Under the pieces are notes generated by a model, which saw only the letters and a list, made by a program, of their open reading frames with translations, searched no databases and was not told where the DNA came from. A program made the position numbers and the translations under genes. A stretch of DNA of 64,000 bases. Origin: Epiperipatus broadwayi. Taxonomy: Eukaryota; Onychophora; Udeonychophora; Euonychophora; Peripatidae. Of this stretch, positions 1 through 10,880 are shown piece by piece (the stretch's first letter is position 1; each line of letters begins with the position of its first letter). The stretch covers positions 10,640,499 to 10,704,498 of the forward strand of contig JAQFVV010000012.1 in NCBI GenBank assembly GCA_028023455.1. The letters are read 5' to 3'.

Positions 1-2
1 AT

Positions 3-655
3 TTTCAAATACTAGCAGATTTTAAACATGATTCAGATTTGAATGAAATCAATAGGAAAATAACTGATACACTTTTAAAATCTGCAACAAAGATAGCTGT
101 TAGAAAAAAGAAGCAATTGACCAATAAAATTTCTACTGAGACTAAAGAATTTATGAAGAAAAGAATGAATATGAAAAAATATATAAATGATTCATTAAAA
201 AGGATTGAAATATCTTGAATTTTGTAAAATGGTGTGAAAAAGAGTTGATAATGATATAAAAAAATATAATTGTGAACTAGAAAAGAAAGATGTACAAGAG
301 AATAAAAGTTTCAATAGTATAAAACCACATTTTGGTATTGATAGGAAACTTACATCTGCAATAAGAAAAAAAGATGAAACTACTACTAAAAAGAGAAATG
401 ACACCATGAAATAGGTAGAATTCTATCAAGAATTATATAGTAATAAAGAACAAGCACCTCCTACATATATTATATCTTGTGAATTGCCCATGGTTTTAAA
501 TGAAGAAGTGAGACATGAAATTAAATTTATGAAGAAAGGAAAAGCTCCAAATAATGATAGAATTATAATCGATATATTAAAAGAAGCAGGTGAACAAATA
601 GAAAAAATTTTGGCAAAATTATATATCAAATGTCTAAATGATAACTTGCAATTTT
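3..655 (+). pseudogene. RTE-like LINE fragment (linker and start of reverse transcriptase)
   Basis: One frame from base 3 reads through two in-frame stops and a short shift. It resembles the region between endonuclease and reverse transcriptase of RTE-type LINEs: a Lys/Arg-rich stretch containing KETKEF-like residues (TKEFMKKR), then FYQELYSNKE, then the RT entry motif GKAP followed by NNDRI, where the family usually has GKAPGxDxI. A typical 'ILKEAGE' helix follows. The 5' part lies outside the window and similarity stops near 655, well before the catalytic boxes. It is a truncated, non-functional copy. The RTE assignment rests on motif order only; another non-LTR clade is possible. Confidence 0.65.
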
Positions 656-826
656 AAAAATATTTTTTATCTAATTGTTTATGAAAGTAAAGGTGAATTA
701 TTTAGATAGTAATTTTAAAATATATTTATGAAAATTAGTATATATGTTTTTTTTTAAACTTACTTATGAGTTGAACTAGTTTTATTTATATATATTAAAA
801 AAAAGTGAAAAGTCAAAAAAAATTGA

Positions 827-892
827 GATAGAATATAGTATATTAAAAAAATAAATTGTGATAGAATATAGTATATTAAAAAAATAAATTGT
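827..892. repeat. 33-bp tandem duplication
   Basis: The unit beginning GATAGAATATAG occurs twice back to back (827-859 and 860-892) with no differences seen. It is a recent local duplication in AT-rich DNA. Confidence 0.85.
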
Positions 893-1222
893 GATTACCT
901 ATATATAAAAAAACTAATGCTCATAACTTAAGTAAAGGATAATTCTCATTGCAATGTAAAAACTAATAGAGATGAACAGTATTGTTAAAATTACAAAAGA
1001 TATTAAAAATAAGGCAATATAGTTTAAAAAATCCATTTAAATGGTATATTAATCTATAAATATTGATAAATGTTTTATAGTTATGGGATAAAAATATAAG
1101 GGAAAAAATCATTATATAAAGTAGATGTGTAGAAATAACTTAAAATAAAATAGAGAATCAATAAAATATCACATAGCCAATCATATGTCTTTAGCTGTTT
1201 TACTAACATACCATTCCACCTA
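893..1222. other. AT-rich stretch without recognised feature
   Basis: No open frame, RNA gene or repeat relationship was recognised here. It leads into the foldback at 1223. Confidence 0.5.
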
Positions 1223-1545
1223 CTTTTTGTCACTTAATGCAATGATAGTTGCCATATAACTATATAAGCAAGTTGGTTTAGCTTGAAAACATTTATGTTT
1301 TTCAGTTTGGGTTGATAGCTTAATAGTATAAAATAGATGTAAATGATAGAAGCTGAAGGGAAGATGCATTAAATCTTAAGTTCCAGTTGCCCTGTTCCAA
1401 GATCCAAATCCCCTCATTGACAAAAGCTGTCAGTATGATTCTAGTCTGGGATTTTGGATAGGAATGCAAAAGATAAGGATTTATTAATACAGTCATGTGG
1501 CAACTATCATTGTTTTCAAAATCCTACTGTAAGTGGCAAAAAGAA
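1223..1545. repeat. Foldback element carrying a divergent family C ribozyme unit
   Basis: The ends are inverted relative to each other: the left side contains GCAATGATAGTTGCCA, and the right side contains the complement of it, TGGCAACTATCATTG, each next to a GTCACTTA/TAAGTGGC-like block. The interior holds a decayed hammerhead-like block (1402-1459) related to the family C units at 3.0, 16.5 and 60.3 kb. No convincing target duplication was found. Confidence 0.55.
1402..1459 (+). ncRNA. Hammerhead ribozyme relic, family C
   Basis: Helix I strands ATCCAA and TTGGAT bracket the block, and the helix III and cleavage segment CTAGTC followed by TGGG is preserved. The core boxes are mutated (TTGACAA for CTGATGA, GATT for GAAA), so it cannot be catalytic. 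It is recognised only by alignment with the better copies. Confidence 0.45.
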
Positions 1546-2954
1546 GACAGAAAAATATGCTAGAGAAATGAATAAGCACATCAAACGAATAGTTTTACAT
1601 AATTTAAAAAATCCAGGCAATTATAAATAGGAAATATAAAATTGTAATATTGATGTAAAGAATTCTTGTAATTAAAAAGCATTTATTTTGTGGCTTTAAG
1701 GAAAAAAGATTTTCTAAAGTGGTGAGCAAAATAATTTATAATAATAAATTAAATGGAACAATTTAAATAACAAAAGAAGTATTTAATGTATGAATCATAG
1801 AAGAAAAAATACAATAAGTTAGAATTAGTTATATGGAAAAAAAATTAAAAAGAAGAAAAGCAAATCTAAAATGTGTAAAATACTCCTTTTGTAAATAGAT
1901 ATGATACTAAAATAGAAATATCATTACTATATTATTACTTGAAAGAGATGAGCAAAAAAAAAAAAATTCTAAAAGATACCAAATTTTTTTAATAATAAAT
2001 AAAAAAACAAATTAATCAGTCATTCACTTAATTAGCTTGCTAAATGATTTTAATATAAACATACACATTAGATGCAAAAGTGATTCCTAGATATAGAATG
2101 AACTAAGTGATTCAGTATTTACATTTTAATATGCCATGGTGACTTCATAGCAATTTTTTAAATAATAGAATTAATTGGTCATTCAGAAAGACATGTGATG
2201 TTCTAACATCAGGAATATTAGAATGAACTTAGAACTCCTGATTCTGTCACTCTAATACTAATCTAAGTGCACAGTGCATTAAAACACTTAAATGTATGTA
2301 TGGAAAACTCATCAAAACATTTACAAAAATGTAAATTTGTAAAACTTCAAGAAATTATGAAATTATTTTAATGACTAAAGTAAAAGTTATGATCTTAGAA
2401 GTATGGGCATAGAAAAAAATAAAAATAATAGAGTGTGATATTTGCTCATAAAGAAAGAAATGGTGAAACTCATCTGGGATGATCTTCCAGGTGACTAATA
2501 ACTAATAATATTACAAGTTTGAGTTACAGCTATTCAAATTTGTTTAGATACAAATAGCTAATAGGCATATCAATATTTTGTGAAATTCACAAAAATAATA
2601 TATCTTTGTCAGAAAAAAATAAAGTTTATGGAAGAAAAATAAATTAATATACTTAAATAGTACATTGAACAGTGAAAAAAATTTCTTCCATAAAATAATG
2701 GAGATGATCATAAACTAGTTAATTGCCAGTAGGAAAGGGTTTTCTTTCCTATTTTACTTCTTGAAAAAAAAAAGAAACCAAATATCGATTCTAAATAATA
2801 ATTATACATGTGTTCAGTTATTTGCATTCAAAAAAAAAAAAAGTAAATGAAAAAAAAAAACATTAGAAATTAAAATTAAAGTTAATAATTTTCTGCCTTA
2901 TAATTTTTTAGTTCAAAATGCACATACAACATGTAAACCATTATTAAGTATAAC
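1546..2954. other. AT-rich stretch without recognised feature
   Basis: I saw no coding frame or structured RNA. Homopolymer A runs and short hairpins are common. Nothing could be assigned. Confidence 0.5.
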
Positions 2955-3092
2955 CACATGATCACCATTTTGTATGCTAATCATTTATTAGCAGCAGCAA
3001 ACTCTCCAGACAGTAGTGCCACCAAATGCAAGCCTTAATAATCAATGAATGCAGGAAGGTTTGTGCATAAAATCACGATCTAGTGCCTACTC

Positions 3093-3151
3093 ATCCAATA
3101 TCCCTAGACTAGTTTTTATCTTGTGGCTTTCATCAGTGAGGAGCTTTGGAT
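3093..3151 (-). ncRNA. Hammerhead ribozyme motif, family C, left arm
   Basis: On the minus strand: helix I strand ATCCAA then TCCTCA, intact CTGATGA, a short helix II region, AAAA where GAAA is expected, the mini helix III ACTAGT, cleavage base C, then TAGGGA and TTGGAT closing helix I. A single G-to-A change in the GAAA box probably abolishes activity. Confidence 0.7.
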
Positions 3152-3463
3152 CTGAGAGCACTGCACCTAGATCTAAGGATCTAATGTAATTCTCCAGCAA
3201 TTAATTTTAGTTAACTATAAAGCTATGAGGCCAATATGAATTTTGGTGTCACTGGTTTATCAAAAGCCACAACCACCATCATCCCGTAGGCAGAAATGAT
3301 ATAAGTTACAAAACATCACTTGATCACCATTTCTTATGCTTACACAAACTGTTATTAGCAGTAGAAAACTCTCCAGACAGAAGTGACACCCAGTGCAAGC
3401 CTTAGTAAAAGGTGACTGCTGGAGGGTTCCATTACATTTTTAGATCTATGTGCAGTGCTCTCA

Positions 3464-3522
3464 GATCTAAAGCTCCTCATTAATAAAAGCCACAACCAGA
3501 AATTAGTCTGGGAATATTAGAT
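3464..3522 (+). ncRNA. Hammerhead ribozyme motif, family C, right arm
   Basis: This is the inverted partner of the copy at 3093. GAAA is intact, but the first core box is TTAATAA instead of CTGATGA. Helix I strands (ATCTAA with TTAGAT; TCCTCA with TGGGAA) still pair, and the first of these shows compensatory change relative to ATCCAA/TTGGAT in the sister copies. Confidence 0.65.
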
Positions 3523-3619
3523 GAATAGGCATTAGTTTGGGATTTTATGCACAAACCTTCCTGCATCCATTGATTGCTGAGGCTTGCACTGGGTGGCACT
3601 ACTGTCTGGAGACATAATG

Positions 3620-4480
3620 CATCAAACTAAGAAGTCATAAAAGCTTCAATGCTTACAAAAATTATACATACAGTAGATCATCATTATTTAAGCAACAGCA
3701 AATTATCACCCAGATTTTATTGTATAGTTGTAATATCTTGTTGTGACTGTCATGATCTTTCTTTTTTCACAAAAAATTAATAGCCTACAAATCAGATATT
3801 TACAATAATTTCAATTTACCATGATGTGAACATAGAGATTGACTACTTCATAAAAATTATAGTCTTAAACATACACAATTTAGAAAGATGAATAAAAAAC
3901 AATGACAAAATAGTAATTACATCTAGAATAAAAAACAATATATTTACATTCAATTTTTAAAAAACAGCAAAGAATGAGTAAGCAAAATATAAAAACAAAT
4001 ATTAATAATAAGTTTAGATGTTAAAAAAATAAAACAGGCTGAGCTCAATTGTTCTATTCAATTGTTCAAAGTGAGTTTATTATTTTCTTTTGCTGAGAAT
4101 CAATAAAGCAACATTTATCTACTAAGTTTGCCACTCTTTACATTGAACTGCTTAAATTTATATCTAACAATGATTCTGTAAAAAACACAGATATATATAT
4201 TTGAAAGGAAAGATATTTTGCAATTTTTTGGTTTTAAAAAGAAAGATGTGTAATGATTTCTGATGATCACAATATCAAGATGTCATCTGTGAATTTTTTT
4301 TTGTGAGGAAAATATTACAAAATAAGAAGCATTCCCCTATAAATTTTTCAAGAAAAGGTTTTTTATAAACTTAAATATAAAAGGAAGAATAATAACTTAG
4401 TACCATAATGTAAATACAAATTAAAAATTTAAATTGTAAAACTGCAAATGAATTTTAACTTAGCCTAAATAATAACATTT
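3620..4480. other. AT-rich stretch without recognised feature
   Basis: I recognised no gene or repeat relationship. Confidence 0.5.
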
Positions 4481-4481
4481 C

Positions 4482-4612
4482 TGCCCTGCATGATTCAGTT
4501 CAGTAGAAGAGTTGCGGATTATGAAGCTCAAAGCCCTTAAATCATAGCCCAACATTGCCATTTTTGGTCTTCAGACTCTTTCAAAAACTCCAAGCAATAA
4601 ACCATTTGGTTA
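4482..4612 (+). repeat. tRNA-derived SINE fragment (CCCTGCATG family)
   Basis: It starts CTGCCCTGCATGATTCAG and ends AAGCAATAAACCATTTGG. The layout matches the better copy at 19876, which has tRNA-like box A and box B blocks. Decayed. Confidence 0.5.
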
Positions 4613-4810
4613 TTTTTAATAACATTTACCTATTTGTAAGTTTGTAGTTCTTTATGTCATATTTTCTTTGCAGAAATAGATACTGCTATCTATTGCCAAC
4701 AGTCATTCTTTGGGTTTGTTTTTCTTGTTTAGAATATTTGAAAGTGAAATTAGCTAAAATGTGCTCATGACAAAAATATTATTTTAATTAAGACAAAAAA
4801 AAACTTATTT

Positions 4811-4907
4811 GTTATGTGTCAAAGCATCAGCGGGGAACCGAACCTGCAAACCCGGGACAACTGCTTGTAAGGTAGCTGTGCTGACCACTCGGCCACCAAT
4901 GCTTGAC
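4811..4907 (-). repeat. tRNA-Gly-like SINE with enlarged T-loop
   Basis: The minus strand reads GCATTGG...CTGATGC as a closing stem, a D-arm-like GTGGCCGAGTGGTCAGC, an anticodon-arm-like block, and a T stem CCGGG whose loop is longer than the usual seven bases. A tail TTTGACACATAAC follows. It is flanked by AACTTATTT at 4802-4810 and 4908-4916, a 9-bp target duplication. Related copies lie at 18960, 45394 and 52629. Confidence 0.8.
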
Positions 4908-4916
4908 AACTTATTT

Positions 4917-6390
4917 ATCTTATACATCATCTATTGCTAATTCATAGCATTTAAAATTGTAATTATTTTTATTGTATTATTTTTGATAGGTTAAAGTCAA
5001 GATAAAACAATTTCATACCTTACCAGTATCTAATTACAGAAAATTTTAATTAATGTTTAGACTAGTTAATCTACACTGATAATCCATAATATTTTTTTAC
5101 TGTTTTTTTTTCTTCTCTAATCAATAACTGGACTGGTTATAGTCTGACCCCTTAAATAATTATAGGTTTGGTTTGAGACCTTGGTTACAGGCATAGAATG
5201 TACTAATCACTACAATGGAACCTTATTGTCAGCTTAAATCGACTTTTTATCAATTTTATTCAGCTAACTTTTAATATGAATTTTAACAGAATATTTGATA
5301 ATTTTCTTTTTTTTTTCCATTTCAAAGAGAGATTCCGGTAAATTTGTACTTGCCCTTAAAATTTTCACCCAATTTGGACACTAATTTATTACCACTGATT
5401 ACAAAAAAAATATTTATCTCAGTTGCAACAATTAACTTACCTTACATTTAAAATACATTATAAACTTCAATTATTAACTGCGATTTTGTTTTATTCATGA
5501 ATTAGATCAAATAAATATTTTAAATTTTATCAATCAATAATATTTAAGTAACTGTTTATTATATTCATATCATTTTTTTGTTGTTGTTGTTTACTGAGTT
5601 AATGCCAATGTATTATTTATTTATTCAAAATCCATAAATAGATTTTTAAAATAAAAAATTGAAAATGTGAATTGTAGGGAAGATTTTTTTTTTTTTTTTG
5701 AACTGGCGACTGATCTAATCTTTAATACAAACAGAGAACAAGTTTCTCAACATTGATTAAATTAGAAATCCAAATAAATATTTAAAATAATGTAAAAAGT
5801 TAAGCTTTTACAAATATAGCTTTTTTCTTCTTTAAATCAATGCTATAAAATAAATATTTAACAATGTTTTCTATAAACAATACCCTGTGTATATCTGAAA
5901 TAAATTTAGGATGAAAGAATTACATTATTTTACAATTTAGTTCTATATTGAAATGTTAGAATAAACTGCTTTCCAAAATGGCCAAGTAAAGATAAAATCC
6001 CATTGACAATGATTATATGGCATATTTCTAGGAAATAGTTCCCTGTTTCCTAGTTACTCCAGTTTGCCTTCAGGTAGAGAATTTAATATAAAGAGAATGT
6101 AAAAAAGAAAAACTATTTAAAAATTCTAAAATAAAAATTAAAAGATAAAAGATAATCAACAGGCACTTTGTAAGGTTAAAAATATAAACTTTTCTAAAGT
6201 GTAAAAATTATCAAAAATGTTATTTTATAAATATATAATAAAAGTCTGATAATTTAATATATACATAGAGAATGATAAATGTGGTTTTAATTTCTCCTTA
6301 TTTGTAATAATAAAAATACTTAATTGTAAATTGTTAGAGAATGATACTAAACTTGTATGGAATTATTCAGCATAATAGTTATTAAAATTA
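4917..6390. other. AT-rich stretch without recognised feature
   Basis: Poly-T runs and simple AT repeats were noted; no coding or RNA signal was found. Confidence 0.5.
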
Positions 6391-6500
6391 CCCTGCATGG
6401 TTTAATACAGTGATAGACTATTAGACATAAAAGCTGATAACCCAGGGAATGTAGCTCAACTGCATCACTTCCAGTGCTCAAATATCATATGACCTCCTAA
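6391..6500 (+). repeat. tRNA-derived SINE fragment (CCCTGCATG family)
   Basis: It begins ACCCTGCATGGTTTAATACAG and continues in register with the copies at 4482 and 19876, with a TCCTAAGCAA tail block. Decayed. Confidence 0.45.
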
Positions 6501-6794
6501 GCAAGCTGTTGAAATGATTGTAGTATATTAGCGGCCTCCATTATCTTTTTACATTAATAATAACATATTTTTAAAAAGGGAGAAAAGAAAATTAACATAA
6601 TAAAAAAATAAAAAATATCTTTATGTGAAAGCAAGAGCTTAGTATCCTGCCAACCTCATGACATGCAATCCAAATTCAATATGAAATTGTTTTACCTGAC
6701 AACATTTCCTAAGCAAACTTTTTTTTTAAAGACAATTGAACTATATTAAAAACTTGGTAAATAATCTAATAAAAGCATTTAGTTATTCTTAGTT

Positions 6795-7295
6795 AAAAGA
6801 TGACAGAAAGTTCCAGGATTTTAGTTGGAACATTGGGTGCGAGTTAATTTTTGATAATAGTAAGGAAAGTAGCTTATTGTTTAAGGCTCGAACAGCATCT
6901 TTAACAACAAGAGAATATACATGTAAATGGAAAAATATGGGTGATTTAGTTTGCAAATTGTGTAAGGAAGATATAGAAAATATTAGGCATCTGTTGATTA
7001 AGCAGAAAGGATACAAATAAAGAAGTTATGGGAGAATAAATATGAACAAAGTGATTATACAGAAAGTGGATTATTGGGTTTTATGCTGGATTTGGGAATA
7101 TATAAAGAGGATTTAGATATAAAGGCCATAGAGTTAACAAAGATTATGTTGTGGAAATGGGATGGAGCGGATTATGGAAAAGTTTAGGGTGGGGAATGGA
7201 AGGGGAAGGTAAAGTGGCTAACAGGTTTCTTTGGGCATAGTTGCTGAGAGATTCCTGAATCCGTTTAAGGAGAAGTCACGGTACATCACATCAAT
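6795..7295 (+). pseudogene. LINE 3' end with Zn-knuckle-type C terminus
   Basis: The frame from about 6799 gives FKARTASLTTREY, then CKLC, then IRHLL, the C-x2-C...H layout found near the C terminus of several LINE ORF2 proteins. The expected last Cys is missing. After one frameshift the reading continues as GLLGFMLDLG...ELTKIMLWKW, again typical of LINE tails. The final ~85 bases (7211-7295, TGGCTAACAGGTTTCTTTGG onward) recur at 23752-23848, so they form the 3' end of a repeated element. Clade not determined. Confidence 0.6.
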
Positions 7296-7299
7296 TTCA

Positions 7300-8745
7300 G
7301 TATATGAATATATAGATTCTATAAAAGTAACAACTGAAATTTAAAATTTGTTGTCTGGTGAAAGATATATCATATAATGATAAATGATATTTTTTTTTAC
7401 TTTTTAACAGACAAATATTATAGCAATAATATTTATGAGTTGTAAATATGTTTTCAACCTTTAAATAGTTTTTTCCTTCATTAACACATGAAATATATTT
7501 GTAGCAGTATCTATTATTCAACTAGTACTAATTTCAATATATTAAAAATCCTTGACAAGGTCATCTAGTTTATACTAAAAATTTCTGTAAGTTACAGTAG
7601 TCACTAAATTATTATTAATCTAACAAATATTCTAGTGTATTTTTCATATGCTATAATCACATATTAAATGCATACAATAGTATTATATTCATCTATGACT
7701 AAAATATTTATTTTTATAGAAAGTATTATTCTGATATTTTTATGGCATAACAGAAATAATTTTTTTAAAAAATAAAATTTAATTTTTATAATATATATAT
7801 ATAGGCTGATATTTTTAATTTATACAAATGTGTATCAAATATTATTCTCTTTCATAATATTTTAATATTGTTGTTCTTTAGAAGTAGTTGAACCAAAAGA
7901 CCTTATGCATTAAGTGCAGATGGTTGTAATTATTACTATAGATTTTATCAAAGGGGTGGGGGGGGGTATTTTTTAAAACAAGAATTCGTCTGAAATTCTA
8001 ATTTTAAAGTTTTTATTTTCAGCAGTTTTTCTCTAAAATAAAAGTTTGAAGATTTCATCAGCAATATTTTTTTAAGTCACTATTAGCAAAATTAATTACA
8101 GGAATTGGGTTGAATTTTATTTTAGTTTTAATTAGATAATAAATAAATAAAATTCTAACTATAAATTGTTTACATTAAATGTAACATATCATTTTCAATC
8201 AGTAATAATCCATTACAAGAAGATTTCTGAGCATAGTTTAAGTAAGTCTAATCCATATTTAGTATCCCCATTACATTACTCTTGTCAGGATAGAGATATA
8301 GATTTATTAGTTAAAAGTTCCTGTAATCTAATGCCTGAAAGTCATGTGACCTTGTAAATAATTAACCACTTAATTATTTTTTTTAATATTATCCTTACTT
8401 CATTCCAAAAATATTCTTATTATTCCATTTCAATTATGGCCTCTTAAAATCACTTTAGATCCAATTTAGAATTTCAGATGATCATCTATTATTATATAAT
8501 TTACTAACTTAAATTAAATTATCCCAATTCAACCTCTTATATTTTTCAACAGTATCAGTAATACCTGTTGATTTTTCTCATCTATTTATTTTGCTTCAAT
8601 AGTACATTGTTATAATGATTCCAACATTTTCCCATATTTTTTTTGTAATCTCTAGCCTCTGAATAATTTTTCAATTAAAAATCAACATTCAGATTTATGA
8701 AAGTACCAATAGGATACATTTATAAAAATATTACTTTTTTAGATA
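7300..8745. other. AT-rich stretch without recognised feature
   Basis: It contains a G run near 7954-7967. I recognised no gene. Confidence 0.5.
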
Positions 8746-8752
8746 AATACAG

Positions 8753-9548
8753 TGTGTTCCCGAAAAAAGATAACTGATGTGAAATAAAACACAAAGCATT
8801 ATTTATGTTTTGTTATTACTATTAATTATTCAAAATAGTTTCTATAAGATTCAATCTACTTCTGGAAATGACTATAGAATTGTTAGAATCAATTCTTGAA
8901 ATTCTCTACTGGAAACATCTGTTGAAACTTGACCATAAAACAAGCATATCATAATTCAATTCAGGACATCCAGAAGTTTGTGACAAACTTCAATTTAGGA
9001 AATAATCAAAAATCATCAGAAACTAAATCAGGAGAACAGAGATGATACTCAAGCACAATACTTTTTGACCAAAACTTGTGCACAACCTAGACATTGTTGG
9101 TCAGTGTGTTATCATGCCACAATAACAATGAGTCTTGCTCTCAGTATTTAAGTTGCTTGTACAAAAATTTGGTCCACAAATAATTTAAAAACATTCAAGT
9201 CATTTACTGTCTGAGATTCAGGAATGTATTTTTAATGGAAAAAGAATAAAATAAAATAAGAGGTTAAAATTTTGATTCAGCTTTTTTGCACTCACAATTT
9301 TTGGGTTTTCCTTTTTCTGATGATCTCCATTTCACATTTTGGCATTTGGTTGATGGCTCATATTGTAAACTTCACATCTCATCACTCATTACAATATTTG
9401 ACAAGAATTCCAGATTCCTACCTATGTTTTTTTGCGTGTCTTGCAGTGCATCACTCTAGCAACTTTTTGGTCAATTATCAACAAGTAAGGCCCAAAGCTC
9501 CTGAATATCTGCCTTTTCAGTTCCTTCATTAAAATCACTTTGAAGATG
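8753..9548 (-). pseudogene. Mariner transposase, C-terminal two thirds (decayed)
   Basis: Reading the minus strand with several frameshifts gives the order expected of mariner transposases: SFGPYLLIIDQK (family: VPRLLTxDQK), then VMSDEM near the first catalytic Asp block (family: ITGDETW), WHDNTLTNN (family: HHDNAxxH), EYHLCSPDL (family: EHPPYSPDLAPCD) and PVENFKN...IESYRNYFE at the C terminus. The first catalytic Asp is retained in that block, but the protein is broken by stops. The N-terminal part lies at 10690-10880, separated by an inserted Penelope-like element. Confidence 0.75.
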
Positions 9549-10660
9549 AGCTTCTTTCTAGATACTTTAGTATCTCTCCCAACCTCACCTACACCCACTA
9601 TGTCAATGATATTTTTATTGCCAGACCTGAATCAGTTATTGTCAACATTAAATTTGATTTTCAAGCTCCACATTACTTTTGGCCATTATCTCAGAAGACT
9701 TATGCAATGAACAGGAATATATAAGTATCCACATATAAAATAGATATATATCATTTAAATTAAATCTGAGATCTTACACATTCCAAATCAAACTCATAGC
9801 ACTCCCATAAATTTGCAGGTCTTCATTTCTCTTCCAAAACTTTCACTTATGTAAATATGATGCCTCTTGTAAAACTAATACTGAATAATACTTAAAAGAT
9901 CTTATCAGTATAGGATTAAAATAAAGTAACCTCATTAGAAAGCTAAAATAATTCTACAACAAATTAAATGTTAATCCATCCAAATATAACAGACTCTGGC
10001 TCTTCCTCACATACATCCTTTTGATAACTAAAAATTTTACTAAAACCCCTTCTCCATCATTCAGGTTAAGTTTTCATACCCTGCCCCCTTAACAAATAGA
10101 TTAATTAATAACTCCAAAGATCAACTAGGCTCTGATCAGATTCCTCACACAGTTTACAAAATCATATGCCCTCAAACTGGTTGCTGAGCTTTATATTATG
10201 GTGAATCTTATGCATCCCTCTCTATGTTTATCTCAATATTGGTATCTATACAGAAGAGCTCTTGATAAGAATGAACATAATTCCATTTTTCTAGAGCACC
10301 AAAAGTCCATTGGCCAAACTTTTAAATCTTCCTTTGTTTCTATTTCATGTATAGAATGACATGATGCCAAATATAAGATCAAGGAGGCCTGGTATATAGC
10401 TAATAACACCCACGCTATAACCCAAAAGGAATCATCTTTCCCCCCCTCCAAGAATGGACTCCTTAATTCATAATTTATATATTTTTTAAATATCTGTTGC
10501 CTATATATATTCCATATTTTTCCAGATACTCCTTTAGCTATGATTATGAGGATATAGAAACTCCTTGAAGGTGCTAAGCCAATTTAATATTGTAATTCCC
10601 ACTTTAGTTTCATTTTTAACTATGCTTCAGCATATTTAAATATATTACTGTCTGTTTAAG
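9549..10660 (+). mobile_element. Decayed Penelope-like element inserted in the mariner
   Basis: The plus-strand frames, with shifts, show the end of a PLE reverse transcriptase (HYVNDIFIARPE, corresponding to RYVDDIF with the first Asp replaced by Asn). Next come HKFAGL and HLCKYDASCKTN...YLKDLISIG, matching HKLAGL and HLCKYEEDRR...YISDLMKVG of the element at 46.7 kb. A GIY-YIG endonuclease remnant follows (VYKIICPQTGC, ALYYGES, then IKEAWYI-like). It splits the minus-strand mariner between its HTH part and 'VPRLL' block. ATTAAAAT occurs at both junctions and could be part of a target duplication. It is clearly older and more divergent than the copies at 46.7-50.7 kb. Confidence 0.7.
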
Positions 10661-10689
10661 TGAAGTTTACATTTCCGTTATAATTAAAA

Positions 10690-10880
10690 TATAGATGTGG
10701 TTTTGGGAATGCCAGTGAGCTCCTCAGTAAGTTTGACAGATACATAGTAATTAGTTTTAAAAAATTCATCAATTTTTTGTAGATTGTCTTCATTTCCAAT
10801 TGTTTTTGATGCATCTGGCTTTTGGGTCATCTTCAGTGCCTTCCCTGCTATAATAAAATTTTATAAATCACTTAAAAACA
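10690..10880 (-). pseudogene. Mariner transposase, N-terminal HTH part (decayed)
   Basis: The minus strand gives EGTEDDPKA, then after a shift DASKTIGNEDNLQKIDEF and KLTEELTGIPKTT. This is the second helix-turn-helix region of mariner transposases (family pattern: DDPRxGRP, then a helix, then RELAEELGISxG). It is collinear with 8753-9548 once the intervening PLE is removed. Confidence 0.65.

Larger units (their letters stand above)
3002..3612. repeat. Foldback element, ribozyme family C
   Basis: The left arm (3002-3190) and right arm (3431-3612) are inverted copies beginning and ending with CTCCAGACAG/TGTCTGGAG. Each arm holds one hammerhead block, pointing outward on opposite strands. The loop contains a third, partial, direct copy of the left end near 3316-3400 (TGATCACCAT, then ACTCTCCAGACAG), about 358 bp after the first. 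Related single units lie at 16534-16713 and 60237-60420. Confidence 0.8.

Noticed and set aside
9272-9532. 86-codon plus-strand frame
   Set aside because: It is antisense to the mariner transposase remnant, whose conserved blocks read on the minus strand.
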